From the NCBI GenBank assembly GCA_900755095.1, contig CAAEFE010000098.1:19932-83931 (forward strand): a DNA stretch of 64,000 bases, written 5' to 3'. Source of the stretch: an uncultured Bacteroides sp. (GTDB lineage Bacteria > Bacteroidota > Bacteroidia > Bacteroidales > Bacteroidaceae). Shown piece by piece: positions 42,008-51,447 of the stretch (positions within the stretch are counted from its first letter, which is position 1; each line of letters opens with the position of its first letter). A program made the position numbers and the translations under genes. The notes beneath the pieces were generated by a model. That model had not been told where the DNA came from. It was given only the letters and a program-made list of their open reading frames with translations, and ran no database searches.

Positions 42008-44623
42008 ATGCAGTCATTATTTATTTTGGCTATTTGTATTATTGCTATTTCACTTGTTGTAATAGTTATAGTACGAATACGCCTAAAAAACAAGTCCAAA
42101 GAACTGTCGGAACGGATTGCAACCATTACTTCTTATAGGGATATACAAGAACACAGAGAAAAAGAATTAAGCCAAAGCAATAAAAGTTTCTTCATTGATA
42201 TTGAAACTGATTTAAGGAACAGTTTTAATGGGCATGTGATATCTTCTTCGGAAGAAGAACAATTTACGAAATACTACACAGGGTTCTTCCATGAAGTCAA
42301 TTCCTTGCTGAAAAGTCTTGAAGCATTCCATATAGAACCATCCGAGACAATCTCAAAATTTACACATGATTTCGGAAACATCCACTCAATTGTAACAAAG
42401 CATAATGAGCAGGTTATCCAAGACACTCTTAATGCCCATAAAGACTTTTTCGACCATTGCCTTAAATACCCGTTAGACAAGCAGCAAAGGCGTTCAATCG
42501 TGTCCGAGGAAGACAATTGTTTGGTGGTTAGTAGTGCTGGAAGCGGAAAAACATCATCCATCGTAGGAAAGGTAAGGTATCTGATTGACATCAAACACAT
42601 CAGTCCTCAAAACATTCTTCTTATCAGCTATACAAACAAGGCTGCTGGCGAATTAACGGAGAGGATGGACATTGCAGGGCTAAGAGGATACACTTTTCAT
42701 AAACTTGCCATTGACATCATCGGGAAAGCGACAGGACAGAAACCCTCCATCTGCGATAACACAGACGTACTGTTTGTGAGAATCTATCATAGGCTATTGG
42801 AAGATGAGGATTTCAAAAAGAGCATCGTCGAATACTTTGTTGATTATCAGGTGCAAGAAGCGGATTGGGAGCGTCGTAAGAATGAACGCAGACAGCAACT
42901 CTCCGAATTGAAAGAAGTACGCTTGAAAGCCCAATTTCCCGACATGGACGGGAAAACCATATATGTTCGTAGTGAACAGGAGCAGAAAATCTGTTTTGCA
43001 TTATCTTCTTTGGGCGTGAAATTCAGGTATGAAGAACCTTATGAACATCCATTGGCAGATGAAATGCACTCGCAATACAAACCCGATTTTTCCATTTACT
43101 TTGAGCAGGATGGCAAGACAAAGCATATTTATTTAGAGCATTTTGGTGTGGACGAACATGGGCTTGTTCCCACATGGTTTGCAAAAGACAAAGGCATTAC
43201 TTATGAAGAAGCAAACCAAAAATACAATGACGGAATAACATGGAAAAAAGCAGCCCATGAGAAGTTTGGAACTGTATTGCTGACAACTTCAAGTGCTGAT
43301 TTCCATTATTCAGATATTCGGTATACATTAAAAGCTTCGTTGAAAAAGGTTGGTGTTCATGTTCAAGAAAAAACAGATGCCGAATTATACGATATGGTTC
43401 TACCTCCGAACAGCAAACAGGAAAAGGCTTTCATTCGGCTTGTTGTGACTTTTGTGACATTGATTAAATCAAGCTGCAAGTCTATACAAGAAGTCTTGAA
43501 ACAGGCTAAAAATGTTGGAGACGAGCGCAGTATATTTATTATTAAGAGAATATTTCAACCTGTTTATGAGCGGTATATTGAAGAATTGAAAAACAGCAAT
43601 CAGATAGACTTTACCGACGCTATCCTACAAGCCACGGAAATATGCCGTTCCTCCCATCCAATAAGGTATGAGCATATCATTGTTGACGAGTTCCAAGACA
43701 TATCAGTTGACCGCTATAATTTCCTGAAGGTACTCCGAGAAGGCAATCCTCCTGCAAAATTGTATTGTGTGGGCGATGATTGGCAGTCCATATACCGCTT
43801 TTCAGGAAGTGATATGGCTCTTTTCAATCAATTCCCGGATTATTTCGGTTCCACAGAAATCAATAGAATCGAGACGACATACCGTTTTGGAGAGCCTTTG
43901 GTAAGCTTGTCCTCACAATTCATTCAACGGAATAAGGCACAGATAAAAAAGGATATACACCCATTTAATCCGCAAGCCAAAACCGAATTACAATTCTGGG
44001 CTTATGAACGGCGTGACTATTGTAACGCTATCGGACAATTGGTAGCGTCTATTCCTGCGGACAAATCCATCTTTTTGTTAGGACGGTATTCCTTTGATGA
44101 CTATTACTTATCGTTCCTGTACAAATCAGCGAAAGAGGGCAATCGCTTTTACTACTTCATAGGAAATAGAAAAATTGAATTCTTGACAGTCCATAAATCC
44201 AAGGGGCTTGAAGCGGACTATGTAATAATACTTCAATGCAACAAAGATACCTATGGCTTCCCTTCAATGGTAAATGATGACCCAGTCCTTGATTATGTCC
44301 TGACCAAAAGCGACCAATATCCGTATGGTGAAGAACGCAGGTTGTTTTATGTGGCTATTACCAGAGCGAAAATAAAGACATACGTTCTTTATGACATACG
44401 CTTCCCGTCCGTTTTTGTTGACGAGTTCTTGCATCCCGAAAAGGTCACGGAAGAAAGTTACGCTAAACATCCCAATGCCAATAAGAAATGGACACGCAGT
44501 GCTGACAAATTCCTACTCACCCTTTACCATGAAGGAAAGAGCATAAAGTACATTGCAGAGAAAATGGGAAGAAGTCAAACCTCTATCGTGATGCGGATAG
44601 GAAAATTGGAAGGTAGGCAATAA
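42008..44623 (+). CDS. Membrane-anchored HelD-like SF1 helicase with nuclease-like insert (cargo)
   Basis: 871 residues from ATG 42008, chosen because it starts directly with a transmembrane segment (SLFILAICIIAISLVVIVIVRI); the longer frame begins with TTG and low-quality sequence. After a charged helical region come UvrD/Rep motifs: SSAGSGKTSSIVGK (Walker A, about 174-187), SYTNKAAGEL, IIVDEFQD (560-564), GDDWQSIYRFSGSD, TYRFGEPLVSLS, LTVHKSKGLEADYVI and RRLFYVAITRAK. Between motifs Ia and II lies a PD-(D/E)XK-type insert: YKPDFSIYF (Asp360) and IYLEHFG (Glu377), as in E. coli helicase IV. A HTH-like module ends the protein (KSIKYIAEKMGRSQTSIVMRIG). Its place as cargo of a mobile element makes a genome-defence role plausible. 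Confidence 0.85.
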   Translation: MQSLFILAICIIAISLVVIVIVRIRLKNKSKELSERIATITSYRDIQEHREKELSQSNKSFFIDIETDLRNSFNGHVISSSEEEQFTKYYTGFFHEVNSLLKSLEAFHIEPSETISKFTHDFGNIHSIVTKHNEQVIQDTLNAHKDFFDHCLKYPLDKQQRRSIVSEEDNCLVVSSAGSGKTSSIVGKVRYLIDIKHISPQNILLISYTNKAAGELTERMDIAGLRGYTFHKLAIDIIGKATGQKPSICDNTDVLFVRIYHRLLEDEDFKKSIVEYFVDYQVQEADWERRKNERRQQLSELKEVRLKAQFPDMDGKTIYVRSEQEQKICFALSSLGVKFRYEEPYEHPLADEMHSQYKPDFSIYFEQDGKTKHIYLEHFGVDEHGLVPTWFAKDKGITYEEANQKYNDGITWKKAAHEKFGTVLLTTSSADFHYSDIRYTLKASLKKVGVHVQEKTDAELYDMVLPPNSKQEKAFIRLVVTFVTLIKSSCKSIQEVLKQAKNVGDERSIFIIKRIFQPVYERYIEELKNSNQIDFTDAILQATEICRSSHPIRYEHIIVDEFQDISVDRYNFLKVLREGNPPAKLYCVGDDWQSIYRFSGSDMALFNQFPDYFGSTEINRIETTYRFGEPLVSLSSQFIQRNKAQIKKDIHPFNPQAKTELQFWAYERRDYCNAIGQLVASIPADKSIFLLGRYSFDDYYLSFLYKSAKEGNRFYYFIGNRKIEFLTVHKSKGLEADYVIILQCNKDTYGFPSMVNDDPVLDYVLTKSDQYPYGEERRLFYVAITRAKIKTYVLYDIRFPSVFVDEFLHPEKVTEESYAKHPNANKKWTRSADKFLLTLYHEGKSIKYIAEKMGRSQTSIVMRIGKLEGRQ

Positions 44624-44662
44624 TAAAAACGCCTATTATTCTTTTCATTAGATAAATTGTAC

Positions 44663-44670
44663 TACTTTTG
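44663..44670 (+). promoter_or_regulatory. Outward-facing -7 box near the right end of the element
   Basis: TACTTTTG matches TAnnTTTG and points toward the susC remainder and susD. A good -33 is not evident. No gene lies between 44624 and 44819. Confidence 0.4.
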
Positions 44671-44811
44671 CATAACAAGAGTTGTTTGACAGAAAGAAAC
44701 GCAACGCATATCGCAGAATTTGTAACCGTTGCCAAGTCATTACCTCGTTCTTTGAGAAAAGTTCATAAGTAGCTCATTTCTAATATATTCTTATTCTTTT
44801 ATCGGATTTTC

Positions 44812-44819
44812 CTATAAAA
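44812..44819 (+). other. Right attachment site (attR core)
   Basis: CTATAAAA, the second copy of the core; the susC frame resumes with GGT at 44820. Confidence 0.75.
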
Positions 44820-47800
44820 GGTAAAACGGGGGAAACATTGATTGTTTCTTATATTGGAATGCAGACGCAGGAAGTGGTATTTAGAGGACAACCACTTAAA
44901 ATTATGTTAAAAGACGATGCCCAAGCCTTGGAAGAGGTTGTGGTAGTTGGTTATGGTACCATGCGTAAGAAAGACCTTACCGGATCTGTAATACAGGTGC
45001 GTCCGGATAAAATAGCTAATGAAAATCCCAAAACTGTACAAGATATTCTTCGTGGTACACCAGGTTTGGCCATAGGTTACAATGCTGATGCCAAGGGTGG
45101 TGGTTCCATGAATATCCGCGGTCAACGTTCTGTTTATACGGATGGTAATCACAACTCACCCTTGTTAATATTAGATGGTATGATGTTCTATGGCGAACTT
45201 TCTGAAATCAATCCTGACGATATTGGTCAGATTGATGTATTGAAGGATGCTTCTGCGGCAGCTGTGTATGGTGCCAAAGCAGCCAATGGTGTTATTATCA
45301 TTACGACTAAAAAAGGAAAGAGAGGTAAACCGGTAGTAAACGTCAGCACAAATATTGGTCTGACACAACGAAGCGCTTACCGTGAACGATTTAGTCCTTC
45401 TGCATATTTGCAGCATTATGCAGACTGGAAAGCTAAAAGTACTTACGGAGCTAATGCAGAAGGTAATTGGGACGACTACCAAATTGGTGTATATAAAGGT
45501 ATGGATGACTATTATACGAATCCCGATAAGTTGACGAATATTGATTTGGATATTTGGAGAGGTTATACTAGCAACGAATCTGGAGAAAGCGATTTGAGCA
45601 TTTGGGCAAAGCGTTTGGGATTCACAGGTAATGTGCTTGAAAATATTCTGTCAGGCAAGACTGTGGATTGGGAGGACAAAGCCTTTCGTTTGGGTTTCAA
45701 TCAGGACTACAATGCCAGTGTCAGCGGTGCTTCTGAGAAAGTGGATTATTACTTCTCTTTGGGCTATCTGCGTAACGAAGGCGCCTTGATTGATGATACC
45801 TATCGTGCTGTTCGTGCCAATATGAAATTGAATGCCAAAGTAACTAATTGGTTCGAGATAGGAGCCAATGTCAATTTCCAAGATCGTACTGATGGCAGTA
45901 TTGACATGGACGAAGGTCAATTCATGCGTAATAGTCCTTACGCGGATTATGCCGATGAAGATGGGAATCCTATTCAATATCCGAATGACGAAACTTATTC
46001 ACAGCGCGGTTATAATTATGATTTCCAAAAACAATATTTAGATCTGGAAAAAGGATATACGGTGCTGAATTCTATCTTTAACGCTAAAGTAAAACTGCCT
46101 TTTGGCATCACCTATCAGTTCAATGTTGCACCGCGTTATCAATTTTTCTATGAGCGCTATTTCATGTCAGCAGACCTGCCAGGTAGCAATCCTAACAATC
46201 GTGGTGCCGATCGTGAACATGCCAAACGTTTTGATTGGTCATTGAACAACACTATCACTTGGGACAAAATTTTTGATAAAAAGCATCACTTTATTGTAAC
46301 TTTAGCTCAAGAAGCAGAGGAACGCCAACGTTGGTCCGACCGCATTGAGGCACGCAACATTCAGCCTTCAGATGCATTGGGATTCCATAATACACAGAAT
46401 GGTTCTAAAGAGAGCAGTTCCTATTCAACCACTGACTCGCATGAGACTGCTGACGGTTTATTAGGCCGTCTGTTCTATTCCTATGATGACCGTTATATGC
46501 TGACCACATCTATCCGCCGCGATGGTTATTCTGCATTCGGTTCTACCAATCCTTATGCTTGGTTCCCTTCTGTAGCTGTTGCATGGACTTTCTCTAACGA
46601 AAAGTTTTTCCAAAAAATCAAGAATGTGATGAGCAGTGGTAAGTTACGTGCTTCCTATGGTAGTAACGGTAATCGTTCATTGGCGGATCCTTACACGGCA
46701 TTGGCAAATCTTAGTGCAGGTAGTGGCGATTATATGGGTTATCTTACATCTACTGGTGAAGTAGAATTAATGCGCTATCTAATGGCAAGCCGTATGGCAA
46801 ATCCTACCTTGCAATGGGAGAAGACAAAATCGTGGAATTTTGCCTTGGATTTTGGTTTCCTAAATGATCGTATTACCGGTACAATGGAATTTTATACGAT
46901 GAATACCAACGACATGATTATGTCACAACCATTGCCAGTTTTTACCGGTTTCAACAATATTACTACCAATTTGGGGCAAGTTAACAATACTGGTTTTGAA
47001 TTCTCCTTGAATACGGTAAACATCAAGCAAAAGAATTTTGAATGGAATACAACGTTCAACTTCTCCTATAATAAGAATAAAATCAAGCACCTGTTTTATG
47101 AATACGAAAACGTATTGGATGCTAATAGTAATGTAATCGGGCAAAAGGAATCTGACTATACTGCTAACGGTTGGTTCATCGGAAAACCCATCAACCAAAT
47201 ATGGGACTATAAAGTGATCGGCATTTGGCAGAACGATGAATGGAAAGAGGCAGCCAAATACAAGCAGCAGCCGGGCGACCCGAAGGTATGGAACAATCCG
47301 GAGAACGATATCTATAACGCTGATGGCAGTGTGCAAACTATCGTCTATAACGATGACGACAAGCAGTTTCTGGGAACAACCACACCTCCCATTAACTGGT
47401 CATTGCGTAACGAATTCGTACTTTGGAAAGATTTAACCGTTTCCATCAATATCTACTCCCGTATGGGTCATAAGGCTCTTTCTACCAACTACTTAAATAA
47501 TGACGATGATGGTGGTCGCATGTCATACGCTGCTGCCTGTTTGCAAGCTAAAGAGTATTGGACCATCGACAATCCGACTAATAAGTACGGAAGAATCGAT
47601 GCCAATGGTCCTGATGGTGCCAAGAAACCCGGTATGCTGTATAATCGCTCCTTCATCCGTTTGGAAAATATTGCTGTAGGATATACACTGCCTAGAAAAC
47701 TGACACAGAAATGGGGCATTGAGCGTGTGAAAATATCCGGTACTGTACGCAATGTTGCTACATGGGCCAAAGACTGGGAATATGGTGATCCCGAAACCGG

Positions 47801-47849
47801 TGGTCTGGGTACCCGTCTTTACTCGCTGGGACTTAACTTATCATTTTAA
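44820..47849 (+). pseudogene. SusC/RagA-type TonB-dependent transporter, main part
   Basis: 1,009 residues without start or signal: GKTGETLIVSYIGMQTQEVVFRGQ finishes the regulatory domain, EEVVVVGYGTMRKKDLTGSV is the TonB-box/plug entry, NIRGQRSV and PLLILDGMM belong to the plug, DVLKDASAAAVYGAKAANGVIIITTKKGK is the classic SusC plug signature, and a beta-barrel follows to GLGTRLYSLGLNLSF. A frame can open at TTG 44838 or ATG 44862, but any product would lack export signals. The 35459-35650 fragment supplies the missing start. SusC imports oligosaccharides with the SusD lipoprotein as lid. The barrel itself shows no other damage, consistent with recent insertion. Confidence 0.92.
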
Positions 47850-47867
47850 ACCTAAAAACAAACAGAT

Positions 47868-49874
47868 ATGAAAAGTTTCATTAAGAAAAATATATTCAAT
47901 AGTTTGGTGCTGTTATCCGGTACATTGTTGATATTTACTGGCTGTGAAAAAAGTTTTCTGAAGGCTGATCCATTGTCATTCTATGAACCGGAACAGACAT
48001 ACTCTACCGAATCCGGTTTGAAGTCCGTATTGGCTATTGCTGACCGTCAGTTGAAGCGTTATTATACGACAGGTGGCGATGATTTATTTCCTCTTGTATC
48101 GGAATACACATTCTCCGATTTAATGGTCCCATCTCTTACTGATAAGACGGACTTATTGGATAATGTAGCTCAAAAACTGACACCTAATAGTGATCAAAGT
48201 ACACAGCAGGACCTAAGTCGTGTAAGTACCCTTTGGTTCTTTTGGGATCAAACAACCAAGGGTATTCGCAATGCCAATTCAATCTTGACCTACATAGACA
48301 ATATAGATTTAAGTGAGGAAATCAAGAATAAGTATATTGGTCAGGCCTATTTCCATCGTGCATTCCGTTACTATCTGTTGGTATTCCAGTATGGGGATGT
48401 ACCTTTCATGACTAAACTTCTTGAAGTACCCAAATTGAACTTCCGCTCTACCAAACGTGATGCTATTTTGGATCGTCTGATTCTGGATATGGAATTTGCC
48501 ATAAAATGGGTGCCCGAGCAAAAGGATATGGACTTGATTGGTGGAGTGAATAAAGGTGCTTGTCGCATGCTGCTCTCCAAACTTTATTTGGCTAGAGGTG
48601 AATACCAGAAGGCGAAGGACCAATTGGACATCATCATAAACAAATCTGGTTATTCACTGATGACCGAGAGCTTCGGTACATTTTGGGAAGGAGGAGAACC
48701 AGAGACATGGCCCATTACCCGTAATGTTATCTGGGATCTGCATCGTCCGGAAAACAAATTACTTACCAGCAATAAAGAGGTAATCATGGGATTGCCGAAC
48801 CGTGGTTTCGCTAAAGAATCATTTTTGGCTAATCCAACTATGCGGAATTTTTATCCATTCTATTTCAATAACAGTTTAAAAACTCCCGATGGTAAACAAG
48901 GTTTGATAAATATCAAGCGCAACAACAAAGATTATAATCCTCAATATGACTATATGCGAGCTATGGGTCGCGGTGTAGCCAGAGCTCGCCCTACATGGTT
49001 CTATCAAAAAGGAGTATGGGTCGTAAATGGTAAAATGGATCAGACTGACTTGCGCCACAGTGTAGAGTATGGTAACTGGGTAACTATGGAATCACTCAAA
49101 TACAATAATAAGGCTTCCAAATATTTTGGCCAGCCGTTGAGACTGTTTGATGAACAAGGGAAGTTGTTATGTTCGGATACTATCCGACGTTGGTACGATG
49201 TTCCCCATTACATTTGGAAATTGGATGATCCTGTTCGAGAGGCCAATATTAACGGTTCTGATGGTCACCACGGAGCTTCTGATGGTGGTTATGGTGATTG
49301 GTATCTGTATCGTCTTGCTGAAGCCTATCTGTTGCGTGCTGAGGCTAAATTTTACCTTAATCCGAGCGATGCCACTATCAAGGATGATATTAACATTATC
49401 CGTGAGCGTGCTCATTGTACTCAACTCTATGGGGGAAATATTACGATTGGTGACATCATGAATGAACGTGCCCGTGAATTATTTTGGGAAGAGTTCCGTA
49501 ACGTAGAGCTTACCCGTGTGTCACTCTGCTTGGCCCGTAGTGGTCGTCCTGACGAATGGGGTAACACCTACGATTTGGCGACCTTTGACAAACAGGAAGG
49601 CACTGATCTAATTGGCGGTAGCTATTGGTATCAGCGTTGTATCCGCTATGGCATGTACAATAAGGGTGTAACAATTGTAATCGATGCTGCCAAATCTCAG
49701 CTTAACTATATTATAGATAAGAAAAATATTTACTGGCCTATCCCTGAAAGAGAAATCAAAGCTAACAACAAGGGAAGGTTGTGGCAAAATTATGGCTATG
49801 ACGGCTATGATCCCTCCATTCCTGTATGGGAAACTTGGGAAGAAGCCGAAGCTGATATGGATAAAGTTGATTAG
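47868..49874 (+). CDS. SusD/RagB-type nutrient-binding lipoprotein
   Basis: 668 residues. Lipobox LLIFTGC (Cys26) and the SusD start CEKSFLKADPLSFYEPEQTYSTESGLKSVL. TPR-like helices follow (YIGQAYFHRAFRYYLLVFQYGDVPFMTKLL; GACRMLLSKLYLARGEYQKAKDQLD), and the C-terminal SusD signature YRLAEAYLLRAEAKFYLN, INIIRERAH, ELFWEEFRNVELTR, YWPIPEREIKAN. It is the surface lid of the SusC transporter and starts 18 bases after susC. With susC cut by the mobile element it may be poorly expressed or made without a partner. Confidence 0.95.
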   Translation: MKSFIKKNIFNSLVLLSGTLLIFTGCEKSFLKADPLSFYEPEQTYSTESGLKSVLAIADRQLKRYYTTGGDDLFPLVSEYTFSDLMVPSLTDKTDLLDNVAQKLTPNSDQSTQQDLSRVSTLWFFWDQTTKGIRNANSILTYIDNIDLSEEIKNKYIGQAYFHRAFRYYLLVFQYGDVPFMTKLLEVPKLNFRSTKRDAILDRLILDMEFAIKWVPEQKDMDLIGGVNKGACRMLLSKLYLARGEYQKAKDQLDIIINKSGYSLMTESFGTFWEGGEPETWPITRNVIWDLHRPENKLLTSNKEVIMGLPNRGFAKESFLANPTMRNFYPFYFNNSLKTPDGKQGLINIKRNNKDYNPQYDYMRAMGRGVARARPTWFYQKGVWVVNGKMDQTDLRHSVEYGNWVTMESLKYNNKASKYFGQPLRLFDEQGKLLCSDTIRRWYDVPHYIWKLDDPVREANINGSDGHHGASDGGYGDWYLYRLAEAYLLRAEAKFYLNPSDATIKDDINIIRERAHCTQLYGGNITIGDIMNERARELFWEEFRNVELTRVSLCLARSGRPDEWGNTYDLATFDKQEGTDLIGGSYWYQRCIRYGMYNKGVTIVIDAAKSQLNYIIDKKNIYWPIPEREIKANNKGRLWQNYGYDGYDPSIPVWETWEEAEADMDKVD

Positions 49875-50282
49875 TTGATTTTTGTATCATCAACTAGTAC
49901 AACAGAATGAGAATGGAGGTATATTAAAGTGACGGTATCAATAGTATAGTTGTTGTGAAAATATTCCTCTATTCCCTATTTTGAAAAGAAAGGTAGTTTA
50001 TGGACTCAATATAAATAAAACTGGTGATGAGTATGTCCGCTATTACATGTTTGTTTTTTATGTGGTAATTATTGTCGTTTGAAGACCACATGTGCGGCAT
50101 TGCCAAAGTCGGCTATTGTTCGGAAGTGGAGCAATATATTTGTTGGAACTATTTTTATGGTAGTAAATTGTTATCACGAACTCTTCGCGCCGGGCTAAAT
50201 ATGACCTCACAGTAGTAGTTTTCACTTAGTCGTACGAAGCAATTTTTACAGAAGAAATAAACATATAGACACTTTAATTGAT
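49875..50282. other. Intergenic gap between SusD and epimerase genes
   Basis: About 408 bases with stops in all frames, no hairpin terminator and no good TAnnTTTG box. It may hold an untranslated region or decayed sequence; nothing specific is supported. Confidence 0.4.
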
Positions 50283-51419
50283 ATGAACAGAATAATGATT
50301 TTAATAGCAGGTTTTATGCTACTGGTAGCAGCCTGTACCGATAAGCAGACCGATGGTAACACGGTTTCCGGACTGAATCCAGCAGACTTTCGCATGGAAG
50401 TGGATGGTAAACAGACGTATTTGTTTGTGTTGAAGAATACAAATGGCATGGAGATTTGCATCACCAACTTTGGTGGACGCATTGTTTCGATAATGGTACC
50501 GGACAAAGAGGGTATTATGCGCGATGTCGTCTTGGGCTTCGACTCTATTCAGGATTATGTTAATCATCCTAACAACTTTGGTGCTACCATCGGTCGATAT
50601 GGCAACCGTATCAACCAAGGTAGAATCACCGTTGAGGGAGTGGAATACCAATTACCTCAAAATAATTATGGTCACTGCTTGCACGGTGGTTTGAAGGGAT
50701 TCAATTCTCGAATGTTCGATGCTAAACAAGTGGATGGGCAGACGCTGGAACTAGGCTATTTGGCAAAAGATGGCGAAGAGGGATTCCCCGGCAATCTTGC
50801 CTGCAAGGTTACATTCACACTGACAGATGACAACGCCATCGACATTTGCTACAACGCCGAGACAGACCACACCTCCGTGGTTAATCTGACCAATCATTCC
50901 TACTTTAACCTTAATGGCAATCCCGCTACAGGCAACTCTGACCATCTGCTGACCATCTATGCTGATGCCTACACTCCCGTGGACAGCACCTTTATGACTA
51001 CCGGTGAAATTGCTTCAGTAGGGAATACAGACATGGATTTTCGTCAGCCCACACCCATTGGAGCGCGTATCGACAATGAGTTCATTCAATTGAAGTACGG
51101 CAAGGGCTACGACCATAACTGGGTGCTTAATACGAAAGGTGATGTTTCCCAAGTGTGTGCCACACTTGAATCACCTCAGACCGGCATTGTACTTGATATT
51201 TATACCAACGAGCCAGGTCTTCAATTCTATGCCGGCAACTTCTTGGACGGAACGGTAAAAGGTAAGAAAGGTATCGTATATAACCGTCGTGCCTCTGTCT
51301 GTCTGGAAACACAGAAATATCCCGATTCTCCTAACAAGCCGGAATGGCCCTCCGCATTGCTGAAGCCGGGAGAGAAGTATGAGAGCCGTTGTATCTATAA
51401 ATTTTCCGTGAGAAAATAA
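50283..51419 (+). CDS. Aldose 1-epimerase (GalM type), lipoprotein
   Basis: 378 residues with lipobox LLVAAC (Cys18), so it is exported and lipid-anchored, unlike the cytoplasmic GalM. Family motifs: ITNFGGRIVSIMVPD, NNFGATIGRYGNRIN, HCLHGGLKGFNSRMFD, NLTNHSYFNLNG (catalytic His region), EPGLQFYAGNFLDG and ASVCLETQKYPDSPNKPEWPS (catalytic Glu region). It equilibrates alpha and beta anomers of released sugars. Within the locus it lies between susD and a sulfatase, as in many Bacteroides glycan loci. Confidence 0.93.
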   Translation: MNRIMILIAGFMLLVAACTDKQTDGNTVSGLNPADFRMEVDGKQTYLFVLKNTNGMEICITNFGGRIVSIMVPDKEGIMRDVVLGFDSIQDYVNHPNNFGATIGRYGNRINQGRITVEGVEYQLPQNNYGHCLHGGLKGFNSRMFDAKQVDGQTLELGYLAKDGEEGFPGNLACKVTFTLTDDNAIDICYNAETDHTSVVNLTNHSYFNLNGNPATGNSDHLLTIYADAYTPVDSTFMTTGEIASVGNTDMDFRQPTPIGARIDNEFIQLKYGKGYDHNWVLNTKGDVSQVCATLESPQTGIVLDIYTNEPGLQFYAGNFLDGTVKGKKGIVYNRRASVCLETQKYPDSPNKPEWPSALLKPGEKYESRCIYKFSVRK

Positions 51420-51447
51420 TTTGTTATTACTTTTGTGAGAAACGACA

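Larger units (their letters stand above)
35651..44819 (+). mobile_element. Integrative mobilizable element (about 9.17 kb) inserted in susC
   Basis: Boundaries come from the interrupted susC frame and the 8-bp core repeated at both ends. Contents in order: tyrosine integrase, small accessory protein, SF3 helicase/primase-like protein, oriT-like hairpin, MobV relaxase, large nested hairpin, lipoprotein and HelD-like helicase. There are no type IV secretion genes, so transfer would need a helper conjugative element (NBU/Tn4555-like lifestyle). The integrase-to-relaxase backbone is visibly richer in G+C than the host genes, while the cargo after 40900 is A+T-rich, showing a mosaic origin. Confidence 0.88.
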
